Shown here: in pieces, positions 16,388 to 24,461 of the stretch
How positions within the stretch are numbered: position 1 is the stretch's first letter
Layout: every line of letters begins with the position of its first letter
Assembly: GCF_000060345.1 (NCBI RefSeq)
Contig: NC_008571.1
Span: forward strand, 992,001 to 1,056,000
Reading direction: 5' to 3'
Source of the DNA: Christiangramia forsetii KT0803
GTDB lineage: Bacteria > Bacteroidota > Bacteroidia > Flavobacteriales > Flavobacteriaceae
DNA: 64,000 nucleotides
The notes under the pieces: generated by a model
Database searches by the model: none
Told to the model about the DNA's origin: nothing
The model's input: the letters and a program-made list of their open reading frames with translations, nothing else
Made by a program: the position numbers and the translations under genes

Positions 16388-17611
16388 TTAATTGGTGTTC
16401 ATATTTAATTTGAATAAAATCGGTTCTTTTATAATATTGTTATTGCTCAATAAATCCGAGCTTTTTACTTTCCATATTTTAGGTCGTTTACTACCAGCTT
16501 CGTAAATGATATAGAAATAATAGTTTTTTTCATTTTCCGCTACTTTTAATTCGTTTGCTGAAAGGTAAATACTGCTTTTTCCTATTTTTCTTAATGTTGA
16601 CTTTACTTCAATTAGTCGTTTTGTACCATCCAATTCAAATGATAGAATGTCATAACCTACACTATCATCTCTTTCTGAAATTTGATCAACTAACTTAGCT
16701 AAATCCTTTTTTCCATTTTCATTTAAAAATTTTCTTTCGGCTCTTAAAACAATTTGTTCTCCTCTGTCTCCAATTCGTTTAAATTTTCTCGAACGGTTAG
16801 AATAGTCAATTTTTGTTCCCTTATTTTTTCCTTTTCCTTGTGTTTCAGACAATACATTTGTTTGTAAGTCAACATAGTCAAATTTTAAAATTTCAATTGG
16901 CGGAAAATCTTTGAGTTTGAAATCTTTAAGTTCTTTAGAGATTTTTTCCTCTTTAATTTCATTATTAGGATTTCCAAATGATGCGTATAAGAATTTACTA
17001 AACTCATAGACACTCCATTTTTCCATTACTTTGTCGCTCTTTTTAAAGTTAAGTAATAGTGCTTGTTTATCTAATTCAGATTTTGACTCATTATCTAATC
17101 CAAGAATGTTAATGAAATAATTTAGATGTTTTGCAGAGAATATGTTTAAAAAGTCATTTGGATAATAAACCGATAATATTTTACCTTTAAACATTGGTGA
17201 TATTGGATTCTTTTTTAAAATCCTAAAATCATCTTTATTTTCTAATAGTTCAACGATTGCTGAAAGTATTTTTTCAAAAGCAATATTTTCATCCGTTCCA
17301 TATTCTTTTCGTCCAATTCGATATTTTCGTGTTTTATCTTCTCCGTATTTACCGAAATATAAGCCAAACTTTATAGCTGGACTTCCGTGAATATTACCCC
17401 ACTCATTAAGATCGTTTTCTATTCTATTACAAAATGTTGAATCGCCTTTTCCTATGACATATTCATCTTTTGTCAGGTCTTTAATTCCGTTAATTGGATA
17501 GTCAGTTGTGAACTTTTTACGTAAGCCATTTATTTCTTTAAAACCTGAATTAAAATATTCTCTTTTCTTTTCAAATTCAATCTGATAATCTCTTAATTCA
17601 GTTATTTTCAT
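16388..17611 (-). CDS. DUF3883 (NO VEIN-like) nuclease-fold protein
   Basis: 407 aa, cytosolic. The C-terminal part (about 275-395) holds KRIGDRGEQIVLRAERKFL, then SVGYDILSFELDGTKRLIEVKST, and YYFYIIYEA. This is the DUF3883 pattern, a PD-(D/E)xK-like fold with D of GYDI and ExK of IEVKS as candidate catalytic residues. The N-terminal 200 residues (EKILSAIVELL; YYPNDFLNIFSAKHLNYF) resemble the domain found before McrB-like or restriction-type proteins. A nucleic-acid-targeting or anti-phage role is likely but inferred. Single-gene cassette. Confidence 0.75.
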   Translation of the reverse strand: MKITELRDYQIEFEKKREYFNSGFKEINGLRKKFTTDYPINGIKDLTKDEYVIGKGDSTFCNRIENDLNEWGNIHGSPAIKFGLYFGKYGEDKTRKYRIGRKEYGTDENIAFEKILSAIVELLENKDDFRILKKNPISPMFKGKILSVYYPNDFLNIFSAKHLNYFINILGLDNESKSELDKQALLLNFKKSDKVMEKWSVYEFSKFLYASFGNPNNEIKEEKISKELKDFKLKDFPPIEILKFDYVDLQTNVLSETQGKGKNKGTKIDYSNRSRKFKRIGDRGEQIVLRAERKFLNENGKKDLAKLVDQISERDDSVGYDILSFELDGTKRLIEVKSTLRKIGKSSIYLSANELKVAENEKNYYFYIIYEAGSKRPKIWKVKSSDLLSNNNIIKEPILFKLNMNTN

Positions 17612-17638
17612 TTAAGTTCAAAGTTTGATATTAATTGG

Positions 17639-17771
17639 GTACAACGGTCCCGGTTACCGCAAGTTGCGGGAGTTGGGATGCGGATTTGTCGGCTTAGTTG
17701 TTTTAATACCTGGTCTCTAAAATAACAATTTTCAACTAGATACCCGTTATTTGCGGTGAACCGTTGTTACC
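17639..17771 (-). repeat. attC-like recombination site (type A variant)
   Basis: Inner arms cggttaccgcaagttgcggg and cccgttatttgcggtgaacc. The left-arm change (atcgc to accgc) is matched by a right-arm change (gcgat to gcggt), which keeps the stem paired. This compensatory pair supports selection for the hairpin. Confidence 0.87.
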
Positions 17772-18306
17772 CACTGGAGCGACACGGTCGAGTGAGAACC
17801 AAAGATATGCCGCCGTCGGGAATACATATTCTTCTAAAAAAAAGATCTTTCTCATTTTTTACAATCATTGCGCCTGAGTAAGAGTCCGTTTCTTTGTTCT
17901 AAGTTTTTTTGATCTTTTTAGTTCTCTAGTAGCTAATTTGAATTTAAGCACCTACCAAAAGCTTCTAAAGTGTAAACATTCAATTAAACTTTTTTCGTTC
18001 TTTAGTTTTTAATTTCTTCGAGACGATTCTTCTTGGATTTTGAAGAGAACCTGGATTTTGTCAATTATCGATTTTCTAAAAGTTCTTTAGCGTAAACTTT
18101 CTATTGGACTTTTTTGTTCCTTAGTTTTGCATTTCTTCGAGACCATTTTTCCTGAATTTTGAACTGAAATTGAATTTCGTCACATATCGATTTTCTAAAA
18201 GTTCTTTATTCAAGATTTTCTTTAGAATGCTTAAGAATTTGAAATTGTCAGCTTAGGTTTCTTAAGGTTTTTAATAGCTAAAATCGTTTCGGAGCTCTTG
18301 TGGGTA
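17767..18306 (-). other. ORF-less cassette, GCGACAC family member 3
   Basis: About 540 bp with ends gttacccac and gtgggtaac. It has the family blocks gcgacac-gtcgagtgagaacc, agtagctaatttgaattt, gcacctaccaaaagctt, tgtaaacattcaatt and gtcaattatcgatttt, and agctaaaatcgtttcggagc near the right end. The central block set is partly duplicated as in member 2. No credible ORF. Confidence 0.75.
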
Positions 18307-18435
18307 ACGGTTACGGTTATCGCAAGTTGCGGGAGTAAGGACGCGGATTTGTCGGCTTAGTTGTTTCCATAATTGGTCTCTAAAATAATACTTTTTCCGG
18401 CTAAACCCGTTATTTGCGATGAACCGATGTTAGCC
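18302..18435 (-). repeat. attC-like recombination site (type A)
   Basis: Inner arms cggttatcgcaagttgcggg and cccgttatttgcgatgaacc, spacer ggtta. It ends the Cdd1-like/VOC cassette (gttagccac with gtggctaac). Confidence 0.85.
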
Positions 18436-18452
18436 ACTGGCTGTTCCACTAT

Positions 18453-18917
18453 TTAAAATTCTGTCCAATTCACTTTTGGCCTGTTTTCTGGATAACCAAA
18501 ATCGGTTCTATATCGTTTTCTTTCATCCGTAAAATCCCACCACTTTTTCGAATAATCCTTATTTTTAGCAAAATTAACTACTAATCTAAATTGGTCTTCT
18601 ACGCAAGGGTCAATTTTGTATCCTTTCTTTTTTTCATAACGGTCGGTCAATACCGCTCCACTTTCTCCATTCAATTCCTGAACGCTGTAAAAATCTAAAA
18701 AAACTAAATCTTTAGCTAATTCAATTCCGATTGACGGTATCCGCTGAAAATCGGCTAAAGCATAAATTTCTTTTGCTCTTAAATCAGAAATATTTAACAA
18801 TACAGCTAATTCGTCAGAAGCATATTCTAAAATTTCGGATTTCTTTATTTTGTTTTTTCGCAGACCTTTTCTTTCGTTCTTAGAAAGTTCTAATTTTATA
18901 TTTGTCTTGCTCTTCAT
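18453..18917 (-). CDS. Helix-hairpin-helix protein, Cdd1-like (pathogenicity-locus family)
   Basis: 154 aa. It has a lysine-rich N-terminus, then helix-hairpin-helix segments (LAVLLNISDLRAKEIYAL; FQRIPSIGIELAKDLVFL) and the Cdd1-family region LNGESGAVLTDRYEKKKGYKIDPCVEDQFRLVV. HhH motifs bind DNA non-specifically. Proteins of this family have no settled function. The gene follows the VOC gene by 5 bp in the same cassette. A cytosolic nucleic-acid-binding role is inferred. Confidence 0.75.
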   Translation of the reverse strand: MKSKTNIKLELSKNERKGLRKNKIKKSEILEYASDELAVLLNISDLRAKEIYALADFQRIPSIGIELAKDLVFLDFYSVQELNGESGAVLTDRYEKKKGYKIDPCVEDQFRLVVNFAKNKDYSKKWWDFTDERKRYRTDFGYPENRPKVNWTEF

Positions 18918-18922
18918 AAAGA

Positions 18923-19396
18923 TTATTCAGCTGGTTTGAAATATGGGTTGTATATCAGTCCAATTACATTCCCAAATGGGTCTTTTAGCGTTGCTGTCAT
19001 CATTTCTCCACCTGGACTATAAGGCTTTTCGTTTTCAGTTGCTCCAATTGATATAAGTCGGTCATAAACTTCTTGAATTTTCTCAACTCCCCAATAAGAA
19101 ATAACACTTTCTATTTTTTCTCCTTCTGGTCCTTCTTCCGGTTGAAGTCCTAATTCATAACCACCAATATTGAAACCAACATAATACGGTTCATTAAAAT
19201 AGGCTTTTGTTTCAAATGCTTTTTCGTACCACTCTTTTGCTTTTTTTATGTCCCTCACTTTGTATATTGTAGTTCTTAAACCTAAAATCGATTTTTGTTC
19301 CATATCTTTTTCTATTTGGTTTAATTCAGTTTTTTCTTGAGAATAACCGAATTTAACAAATAAAGTTATAATTCCGATCAAAATTATTGTTTGCAT
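18923..19396 (-). CDS. Exported VOC (glyoxalase-like) protein
   Basis: 157 aa. The N-terminus (MQTIILIGIITLFVKFGYSQ) reads as a signal peptide ahead of a single VOC/glyoxalase fold (TTIYKVRDIKKAKEWYEKAF; YYVGFNIGGYELGLQPEE; MMTATLKDPFGNVIGLIYNP). Conserved metal-site positions are the Glu of the ELGL strand and the final DPFGN..G strand. Most VOC proteins of this size are cytosolic, so the export signal is unusual. Substrate unknown. First gene of a two-gene cassette with the HhH protein. Confidence 0.8.
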   Translation of the reverse strand: MQTIILIGIITLFVKFGYSQEKTELNQIEKDMEQKSILGLRTTIYKVRDIKKAKEWYEKAFETKAYFNEPYYVGFNIGGYELGLQPEEGPEGEKIESVISYWGVEKIQEVYDRLISIGATENEKPYSPGGEMMTATLKDPFGNVIGLIYNPYFKPAE

Positions 19397-19417
19397 TGTA
19401 TTTTTTTTCAGCTTGTG

Positions 19418-19549
19418 GCTAACGGTTTCGGTTATCGCCAGTTGGCGGAGTATGGGACGCGGATTTGTCGGCTTAGTATTGGTTCATTGCTCAAGTTAAT
19501 TATTTTCTTACTAACGGTGCCGCTTATTGGCGATTAACCGTTGTTAGGC
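19418..19549 (-). repeat. attC-like recombination site (type B)
   Basis: Inner arms cggttatcgccagttggcgg and ccgcttattggcgattaacc, spacer ggttt. It ends the second HigBA cassette (gttaggc at 19543 with gcctaac at 20227-20233). The antitoxin stop codon lies in its outer arm. Confidence 0.85.
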
Positions 19550-19843
19550 TGCGTCATTTTCTAACGGTTTTATGTTATTGAATTCTTTCTCCTTTAAAGA
19601 TTTTTCTTCTTCTAAATCGTAATCATCTTGTAAACCTAACCAGAATTTAGCAGTTGTTCCAAAATATTTTGAAAGTCGGAGTGCTGTATCTGCAGTTATT
19701 CTTCTTTTCTTTTTAATGATTTCACTTATTCTTGTTTGGGGAATAAATGTTTCTTTGGAAAGTCGGTATGCTGTAATTTCCATTGGATCTAAAAACTCTT
19801 CTTTTAAGATTTCTCCAGGATGTATGTTTTTAAGTTTTTTCAT
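19544..19843 (-). CDS. higA: HigA-family antitoxin (XRE HTH)
   Basis: 99 aa. MKKLKNIHPGEILKEEFLDPM is the classic start of the VapI/HigA antitoxins that pair with plasmid-maintenance killer toxins. The helix-turn-helix spans about 22-75 (AYRLSKETFIPQTRISEII; TADTALRLSKYFGTTAKFWLGLQ). It lies downstream of the toxin gene in one cassette with an 18-bp gap. The stop codon TAA (19544-19546) lies inside the core of the attC-like site, so integration of another cassette could alter its last codons. Confidence 0.9.
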   Translation of the reverse strand: MKKLKNIHPGEILKEEFLDPMEITAYRLSKETFIPQTRISEIIKKKRRITADTALRLSKYFGTTAKFWLGLQDDYDLEEEKSLKEKEFNNIKPLENDAA

Positions 19844-19861
19844 TTTTCTATTTTTTTAAGT

Positions 19862-20143
19862 TTAATGGTAGTCAACAATTTGAACCTCAAAAGCATTGTC
19901 ATTTTCCCATTTAAACATTATTCTCCATTGTTTATTAATTCTAATGCTATGAAAACCTTCTAAGTTTCCACTCAGCTTTTCCAAACGATTAGCTGGAGGA
20001 ATTCTTAAGTCATTTATATTTTGAGCATTATTTACCATTCTTAATTTTCTTCTAGCTACGTTCTGAATATTAGCAGGAAGCTTTCTTGATTGGGTTCCAT
20101 TCCAAATTTTGTCAGCTTCTTTGTCTGCAAATGATTTTATCAC
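19862..20143 (-). CDS. higB: HigB/RelE-type toxin (plasmid maintenance killer family)
   Basis: 93 aa, beginning MIKSFADKEADKIWNG. The order RKLPANIQNVARRKLRMVNNAQNINDLRIPPANRLEKLSGN, then HSIRINKQWRIMFKW and VQIVDYH, is diagnostic for the HigB killer family (PF05015), ribosome-dependent mRNA interferases. It is intact and paired with the HigA gene at 19544. The cassette has about 85 bp of AT-rich upstream sequence, ending with the inner end of a 457-bp unit. Confidence 0.9.
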   Translation of the reverse strand: MIKSFADKEADKIWNGTQSRKLPANIQNVARRKLRMVNNAQNINDLRIPPANRLEKLSGNLEGFHSIRINKQWRIMFKWENDNAFEVQIVDYH

Positions 20144-20230
20144 AAATAAACTTGTTTTACGTTACTAACGTCAAAGATAAGTAAAAAATTAAAAATTAGA
20201 AGTTCCAAGCACGATAAAATTATGCTGCCT

Positions 20231-20687
20231 AACGTTAGCGAATAAGAAGAGTAGGGGCTTCTAAATTTTATTTTAATATTTTTTGAAATATACACATTTC
20301 TTTGTTGCCCCTATTCTTCTTATTCGTTGTTACGTGCAGTAGAGCGGCATTTTGCAGAAATGCTGCGAGCGTCGTTCGACGGACCTGACCCTCGGGCCAT
20401 CCCGCTTCAACCGTTTAGAATTGCGTTTATCCTTAGGATAGGCGACGTTCTGGAACGGGGAGCAAACAGTAGGATGGCTAAAAATGAGTGGAATCCCTAA
20501 TTTCTTTTATTATTTTTTTCTTCTTCCTTTACAGCGAGTTTGCAGCTATCACTTTAAAAAGCACGCTTTTCTTCGTTAGCCGCAAGCAAACTCGCTAAGA
20601 TAGCGGTACCACGATTTTTTATTCCTAAGCTTCTTCCTGTTTGCTTGATGCTGAGAGCTCGCCCAGGGCTGGCGAATGGCATGTAAC
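20231..20687 (-). repeat. 457-bp structured cassette unit, copy 1 of 4
   Basis: Identical as read to 24876-25332, 26191-26647 and 30113-30569. Its own attC-like site is at 20231-20333 (type C arms gttagcgaataagaagagtaggggc and gcccctattcttcttattcg). The rest (20334-20687) has no ORF but many perfect hairpins: gcattt/aaatgc, cgtcg/cgacg, tatcc/ggata, cgttc/gaacg and aaaagc/gctttt. Longer-range stems are gccatcc (20396-20402) with ggatggc (20472-20478) and gcgagtttgc (20534-20543) with gcaaactcgc (20586-20595). Cassette ends are gttacgtgc and gcatgtaac. It is GC-richer than its neighbours. Confidence 0.85.
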
Positions 20688-20814
20688 GGTTTCGGTTATC
20701 GCCAGTTGGCGGAGTAAGGAACGCGGATTTGTCGGTTTAGTGTTGGTTTGTTGGTCAAGTTAATTATTTTCTTTCTAACGCTACCGTCTATTGGCGATTA
20801 ACCGTTGTTGGCAA
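20681..20814 (-). repeat. attC-like recombination site (type B)
   Basis: Inner arms cggttatcgccagttggcgg and ccgtctattggcgattaacc, spacer ggttt. It ends the cassette with two small membrane proteins. Confidence 0.85.
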
Positions 20815-20821
20815 CTGGCAA

Positions 20822-21133
20822 TTAGTTGATTAATATTTTCTTTAGTCCGTTTAAAACTAAATATCCCAACAACAAATAAATATATATAAAAATTGAAAAA
20901 ATAAAAGCTGAAATTGGTGTTGCAATCATTACAATTAAAGTGCCTCTAAAACCATAATATTCTTCTCCGTTGAAGCTTACTGGTTCAACTTCTAAAAAAC
21001 TTAAGATTGAAAAGAACAAAGCAAATGGTAAAAAACCGAAAAGGAAAGTGACGAATAATCTTTTAAAAGTTGAATTAGGTTTTTCTGTGTACTTCTTAAG
21101 GAAGTTTTCTATAGTTTTCATTCTTTCCTCCAA
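20822..21133 (-). CDS. Small two-helix membrane protein
   Basis: 103 aa with a basic cytosolic N-terminus (MEERMKTIENFLKKYTEKPNS) and two or three hydrophobic segments at about 27-45 (VTFLFGFLPFALFFSILSF), 65-85 (GTLIVMIATPISAFIFSIF) and 86-97. The family is not recognised. It lies 6 bp after another small membrane-protein gene in the same cassette, so the two probably form a pair. No catalytic residues are visible. Export or envelope function cannot be defined. Confidence 0.7.
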   Translation of the reverse strand: MEERMKTIENFLKKYTEKPNSTFKRLFVTFLFGFLPFALFFSILSFLEVEPVSFNGEEYYGFRGTLIVMIATPISAFIFSIFIYIYLLLGYLVLNGLKKILIN

Positions 21134-21139
21134 TTAATT

Positions 21140-21340
21140 TTATTTAAAATATCTATAGATTCCTGTTATTCCAGTAATCATAAATATTGCAGCTCCGGTT
21201 ATTATTTCAATCTTATAAGATTTTCTCATATAGTCTTTTTTATCTATTTGAAGCCAATCTTTAATTTCAATATAAAGCAATATAAATGATAAAATTAAAC
21301 AAAGTATTCCGAGAATCAATTCATATTCTTTATTACTCAT
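21140..21340 (-). CDS. Small membrane protein
   Basis: 66 aa from the ATG at 21340; an upstream in-frame TTG at 21361 would add seven residues but lies in the attC-like core and is less likely. Two membrane helices: YELILGILCLILSFILLYI and IITGAAIFMITGITGIYRY, with a basic loop between them. The family is not recognised. First gene of the two-gene membrane cassette. IS110 copy 5 sits just upstream in the outer arm. Confidence 0.65.
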   Translation of the reverse strand: MSNKEYELILGILCLILSFILLYIEIKDWLQIDKKDYMRKSYKIEIITGAAIFMITGITGIYRYFK

Positions 21341-21396
21341 TTTTTCTTTGCTTGTTGCCAACGGTCTCCTTTACTTCGCTTATTAATAAATATACC

Positions 21397-21557
21397 TTTG
21401 AATTGAAGAAGGAGGAGAACTAAAACGGTCTCTAGATTACAGATCCAATATCCGTAAGAGTCCTCCATTCTTCATATGGGTAGCAAGAACCATTTGGAAT
21501 ACCAGGTCTATTTATGGACCCGTTAAAGGAGTTAGTTAATGCGCCCTTCAAATAATA
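21397..21557 (+). ncRNA. Predicted IS110 bridge RNA (copy 5)
   Basis: Same sequence as the copy 1 bridge RNA. The guide atatccgta also pairs with this copy's different right flank (tacgtatat) with one mismatch. Confidence 0.7.
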
Positions 21558-21570
21558 ATTTTTTAAAAAT

Positions 21571-22557
21571 ATGAAAAATTACCAAGAAGTAATCGGAATT
21601 GATGTTTCAAAAAGCAAGTTAGATGCTTATGGGCACAATCGTGGTTCCCACCGTGAATTCAGTAATGATGTGTTAGGTTATAAAGCCTTGCTTAAATGGG
21701 CTAACGGTAAGAAACAAAAAGTGTTTTTCTGTTTTGAAAATACCGGTCATTATTCGTTAAAGTTAGCATTGTATTTATCTTCAAAGAAGCAGGTATATGT
21801 GCAAGAAAACCCTGTAGTAATCAAACGCTCTTCCGGAGTGATCAGAGAGAAGAATGATGTGGTAGATGCGATGATGATCGCCCGGTATGGCTGGCTTCAT
21901 CGCGAGGAACTTTCTCCAAGTGAATTGAAAGATAATGAACTATTGGAAGTAGGCAGATTGCTGGCTTTACGGGATCAGCTGGTCCGTAGTCGTACGGGTT
22001 TAAAAAACACACACTCAGAGTTAAAGAAATTGCTAAACAGCAGTTCAACGGACACCTGTTGCAAGACGCTCGTAAGCTCTATTACCCATCTAACATCTCA
22101 AATAAATAAAATTGAGAAGCAACTAAAAACCGTTATAAAGGACTCTGAACACTTATCACAGAATTATAAGCTAGTGACCTCTTTAAAAGGTGTAGGCCTG
22201 ATAGTAGGTGCCCAATTGCTGTATCATACTAATAACTTTAAACGTTTTCAGACCTGGAGACAATTCTCCAGTTATTGCGGAACGGCTCCCTTTGGTCATA
22301 GTTCGGGAAGTAGTATTCATAAAAAGCGAAAATGCCACCCGATGGGAGATCGCCAAATGAAGAGCCTGCTTAGCATGGCGGCCTGTACAGCCATTCAATA
22401 TGACAGTGAATTACGGCAGTATTATAAAAAAAAGCGAGAAGAAGGTAAACTTAAGATGATTGCGCTGAACAATGTTCGTAACAAGCTTTTATCCAGGGTG
22501 TTTGCGGTAGTAAAAAGAAGAACCCCATATGTGGAACTACACAAATTTGCTGCCTGA
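21571..22557 (+). CDS. IS110-family transposase, copy 5
   Basis: 328 aa, identical to the protein at 1599, with all DEDD and serine residues intact. Confidence 0.95.
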   Translation: MKNYQEVIGIDVSKSKLDAYGHNRGSHREFSNDVLGYKALLKWANGKKQKVFFCFENTGHYSLKLALYLSSKKQVYVQENPVVIKRSSGVIREKNDVVDAMMIARYGWLHREELSPSELKDNELLEVGRLLALRDQLVRSRTGLKNTHSELKKLLNSSSTDTCCKTLVSSITHLTSQINKIEKQLKTVIKDSEHLSQNYKLVTSLKGVGLIVGAQLLYHTNNFKRFQTWRQFSSYCGTAPFGHSSGSSIHKKRKCHPMGDRQMKSLLSMAACTAIQYDSELRQYYKKKREEGKLKMIALNNVRNKLLSRVFAVVKRRTPYVELHKFAA

Positions 22558-22594
22558 GAAATAATAGAAAAAGCTTTGATTTAACCTTGGAATA

Positions 22595-22715
22595 CGTATA
22601 TTCGTCAGTTGTGGTGGTTGGTACGCGGATTAGTCCGCTACAATTACACTTTCCTGGTCTCTAAAAATACACTTTTATTTGTATTGCCACAATTGCGAAT
22701 ATGCGATGTTGTAAA
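22595..22715 (-). repeat. attC-like site (type D) interrupted by IS110 copy 5
   Basis: Diverged inner arms cgtatattcgtcagttgtgg and ccacaattgcgaatatgcg still pair and keep the loop phrase tggtctctaaaa. It ends the ORF-less cassette at 22709-23231 (gttgtaaac with gtttacaac). Confidence 0.82.
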
Positions 22716-23231
22716 CTGGAAAAACTCCAGCATTATTGTTTTGACAACCTAAACAAATTTTTTCGATTTTCGTTTTTATCTGCCATTTCCTTCAAATTTT
22801 TACTTGTTTAGAAGTTATTTTTTCAGAACTATTTGAAAATAATCTTTTTCATTATTTGCAACCTTCAGAGCTAAGTAGGAGTTGGTTTTATAAGGCATAT
22901 TTTTCTTATTTTATTTTTTTAAAGTTGTTTTCTTAAGCTCAACTTTTCTTAAAAATAGTCGGCGTTATTTTTGTCGATTATCGAGAATCTATTTTTTTCT
23001 TAATCGTGAAGAAAAATCATCATTTTGAAATAGTCTGTTTTTTTTGTCATTTATCGATAAACTTTAAATGAAAGTATTTTTATTTTTTGTGAATCGGAGC
23101 AGAATCTTTTTATTAAAATTATATCCAGAAAAACAGTCGCTTATTTTGCCAATTTTCAGTTTTTTCTTTTCTTCCGGTTACTTTTTTCTTTTCTTCTTTG
23201 TAAAAATCTCTCAGTTTTTCTTGTTTACAAC
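22709..23231 (-). other. ORF-less cassette, probable distant GCGACAC relative
   Basis: About 520 bp, very AT-rich, ends gttgtaaac and gtttacaac. The only long frame (plus strand, 61 codons, Phe/Leu/Ser-rich) reads low-complexity T-tracts and is not credible. It contains gtcgattatcgag and gtcatttatcgataaac, which resemble the gtcaattatcgatt block of the GCGACAC family, but it lacks the gcgacac and gagcacctacc blocks. Confidence 0.55.
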
Positions 23232-23355
23232 GGTTACGGTTATGGACAAGTAGCGGGAATAAGTATGCGTATTTGTCGGCTTAACGTATATTTCTTGGTT
23301 TTCTAAATTACACTTTTTTCGGCAAAACCCGCTATTTGCTATAACCGATGTTGGC
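23225..23355 (-). repeat. attC-like recombination site (type A, diverged arms)
   Basis: Inner arms cggttatggacaagtagcggg and cccgctatttgctataacc. The stem is weaker than elsewhere, with a second bulge (gga). It ends the YdeI-like cassette (gttggcagc with gctgccaac). Confidence 0.75.
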
Positions 23356-23394
23356 AGCTGGGCTTAGTGGTGCTATCTCTACTACTAATTTATA

Positions 23395-23973
23395 TTAATC
23401 GTTCAAACCCAATCCAATAAGAATTTTTTCCTTGTATTTTTCTATTCTTTTTGATCTTGTACTAGATTGTTTTGCACCAGAAAAATATAAAAGATAACCT
23501 CGTTGTCTTCCTGGAGTTAATAATTTGAAAGCTTTTTCTAAATCTCTATTTTTATCTAATTCTATTTTAAATTCATTTGGTATTTCAAATTCTGAAGTTT
23601 TTTTCATTTTTACTTCTAAACCTTGTTTTTCAACCTCAATAGCTTCAAAAATGTATTTTTTTAAGGTATTTTCAATTTGTTTTATTTCTTCAATATTTGT
23701 AAATCGAATTTGACGAGCAGCTTGTACATTTTTAGTTTGTTGAACTAAGATATTGTTTGTGTCATTAAGTAAAACACCTTTATGAAAAAGTAAAGCACAA
23801 TAGTCTTTAAACCCGTGAATAAGAACAATATTATTACCTTGAAATGTGTAGCAGGGTTTTCCCCATTTAAATTCTTCTTTTAATCCAGTTTTTAAAAGGA
23901 TCATTCTCAAAAAAGTATATTCTTTCTTCCATTTTTTACTTTCTTCGAAAAAAGATTCAATACTTTTTTTCAT
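23395..23973 (-). CDS. YdeI/OmdA-family protein with DUF1801 domain
   Basis: 192 aa, cytosolic. The N-terminal DUF1801-like (YdhG) domain has W..E...LR.ILL.TGLKEEFKWGKPCYTFQGNNIVLI, with GFKDYCALLFHKGVLL (CALLFHKG). The C-terminal OmdA/bacteriocin-protection-type domain shows LTPGRQRGYLLYFSGAKQSSTRSKRIEKY, the family signature. The molecular function is unclear; the family has been linked to iron-sulfur protection and to bacteriocin tolerance. Sole gene of its cassette. The common chromosomal version of this family in Flavobacteria makes recent capture plausible. Confidence 0.85.
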   Translation of the reverse strand: MKKSIESFFEESKKWKKEYTFLRMILLKTGLKEEFKWGKPCYTFQGNNIVLIHGFKDYCALLFHKGVLLNDTNNILVQQTKNVQAARQIRFTNIEEIKQIENTLKKYIFEAIEVEKQGLEVKMKKTSEFEIPNEFKIELDKNRDLEKAFKLLTPGRQRGYLLYFSGAKQSSTRSKRIEKYKEKILIGLGLND

Positions 23974-24015
23974 TTATTTTGATTTTGTTCTTTAATAGAT
24001 TTCCTGTTGCCTTGC

Positions 24016-24148
24016 TGCCAACGGTCCCGGTTATCGCAAGTTGCGGGAGTAGGGACGCGGATTTGTCGGCTTAACCATTTTCTTTCCTGGTATCCAAAAT
24101 TACACTTTTTCGGCAATACCCGTTATTTGCGATGAACCGTTGTTGCCT
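24016..24148 (-). repeat. attC-like recombination site (type A)
   Basis: Inner arms cggttatcgcaagttgcggg and cccgttatttgcgatgaacc, spacer ggtcc. It ends the fourth TA cassette (gttgcctgc at 24142 with gcaggcaac-like gcaggcaac at 24870-24878). Confidence 0.85.
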
Positions 24149-24161
24149 GCTGTACTTTACC

Positions 24162-24461
24162 TTATCCAATTGAAATGTTTAATTCTTTTCCAAGTCCGAT
24201 CTCAATTAGTTTTTGATAAGTGGTAATTTGAATATCACTCAATCCACGTTCAATTCTTGAAATATAACTTTTCTTTGTACCGGTACGTTCCGCAAGTTGT
24301 TCTTGTGTTAATTGAGCTGATTTTCTTGCTTCTTTTAGCATTATTCCAAGTCGAAATGAAAGAGAATCCGCATCGTATTTTTCTCTTTTTTCTGTTCCTT
24401 TTTTGCCATATTTAGCAACAAGTAAATCCTCAAATTTTGTTACATTTTTCATCTCAGCCAT
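24162..24461 (-). CDS. XRE-family antitoxin
   Basis: 99 aa. The XRE helix-turn-helix spans about 34-88 (LGIMLKEARKSAQLTQEQLAERTGTKKSYISRIERG), preceded by a short acidic-basic helix. The gene overlaps the toxin gene by 8 bp, in toxin-first order as in HigBA-like Gp49/XRE pairs. It probably represses its own operon. One cassette carries both genes. Confidence 0.87.
   Translation of the reverse strand: MAEMKNVTKFEDLLVAKYGKKGTEKREKYDADSLSFRLGIMLKEARKSAQLTQEQLAERTGTKKSYISRIERGLSDIQITTYQKLIEIGLGKELNISIG

Larger units (their letters stand above)
21368..22594 (+). mobile_element. IS110-family element, copy 5 of 5
   Basis: 1227 bp, identical to the other copies. Here the right flank is cgtatattcgtcagttgtgg, a diverged attC-like site, and not cggttatcg. 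The insertion offset is the same, which shows what the element tolerates in its target. Confidence 0.93.

Noticed and set aside
20231-20687. The 457-bp unit as an insertion sequence
   Set aside because: No transposase or terminal inverted repeats at IS-type positions. Ends and orientation are those of a cassette with its own attC-like site.
20816-22600. TTG start at 21361 for the small membrane protein
   Set aside because: The extra residues fall in the attC-like core beside the IS, and the internal ATG at 21340 gives a normal start.
23068-23253. Plus-strand 61-codon Phe/Leu-rich frame in the ORF-less cassette
   Set aside because: It reads T-rich filler, crosses into the attC-like site, and has no start or ribosome site worth trusting.
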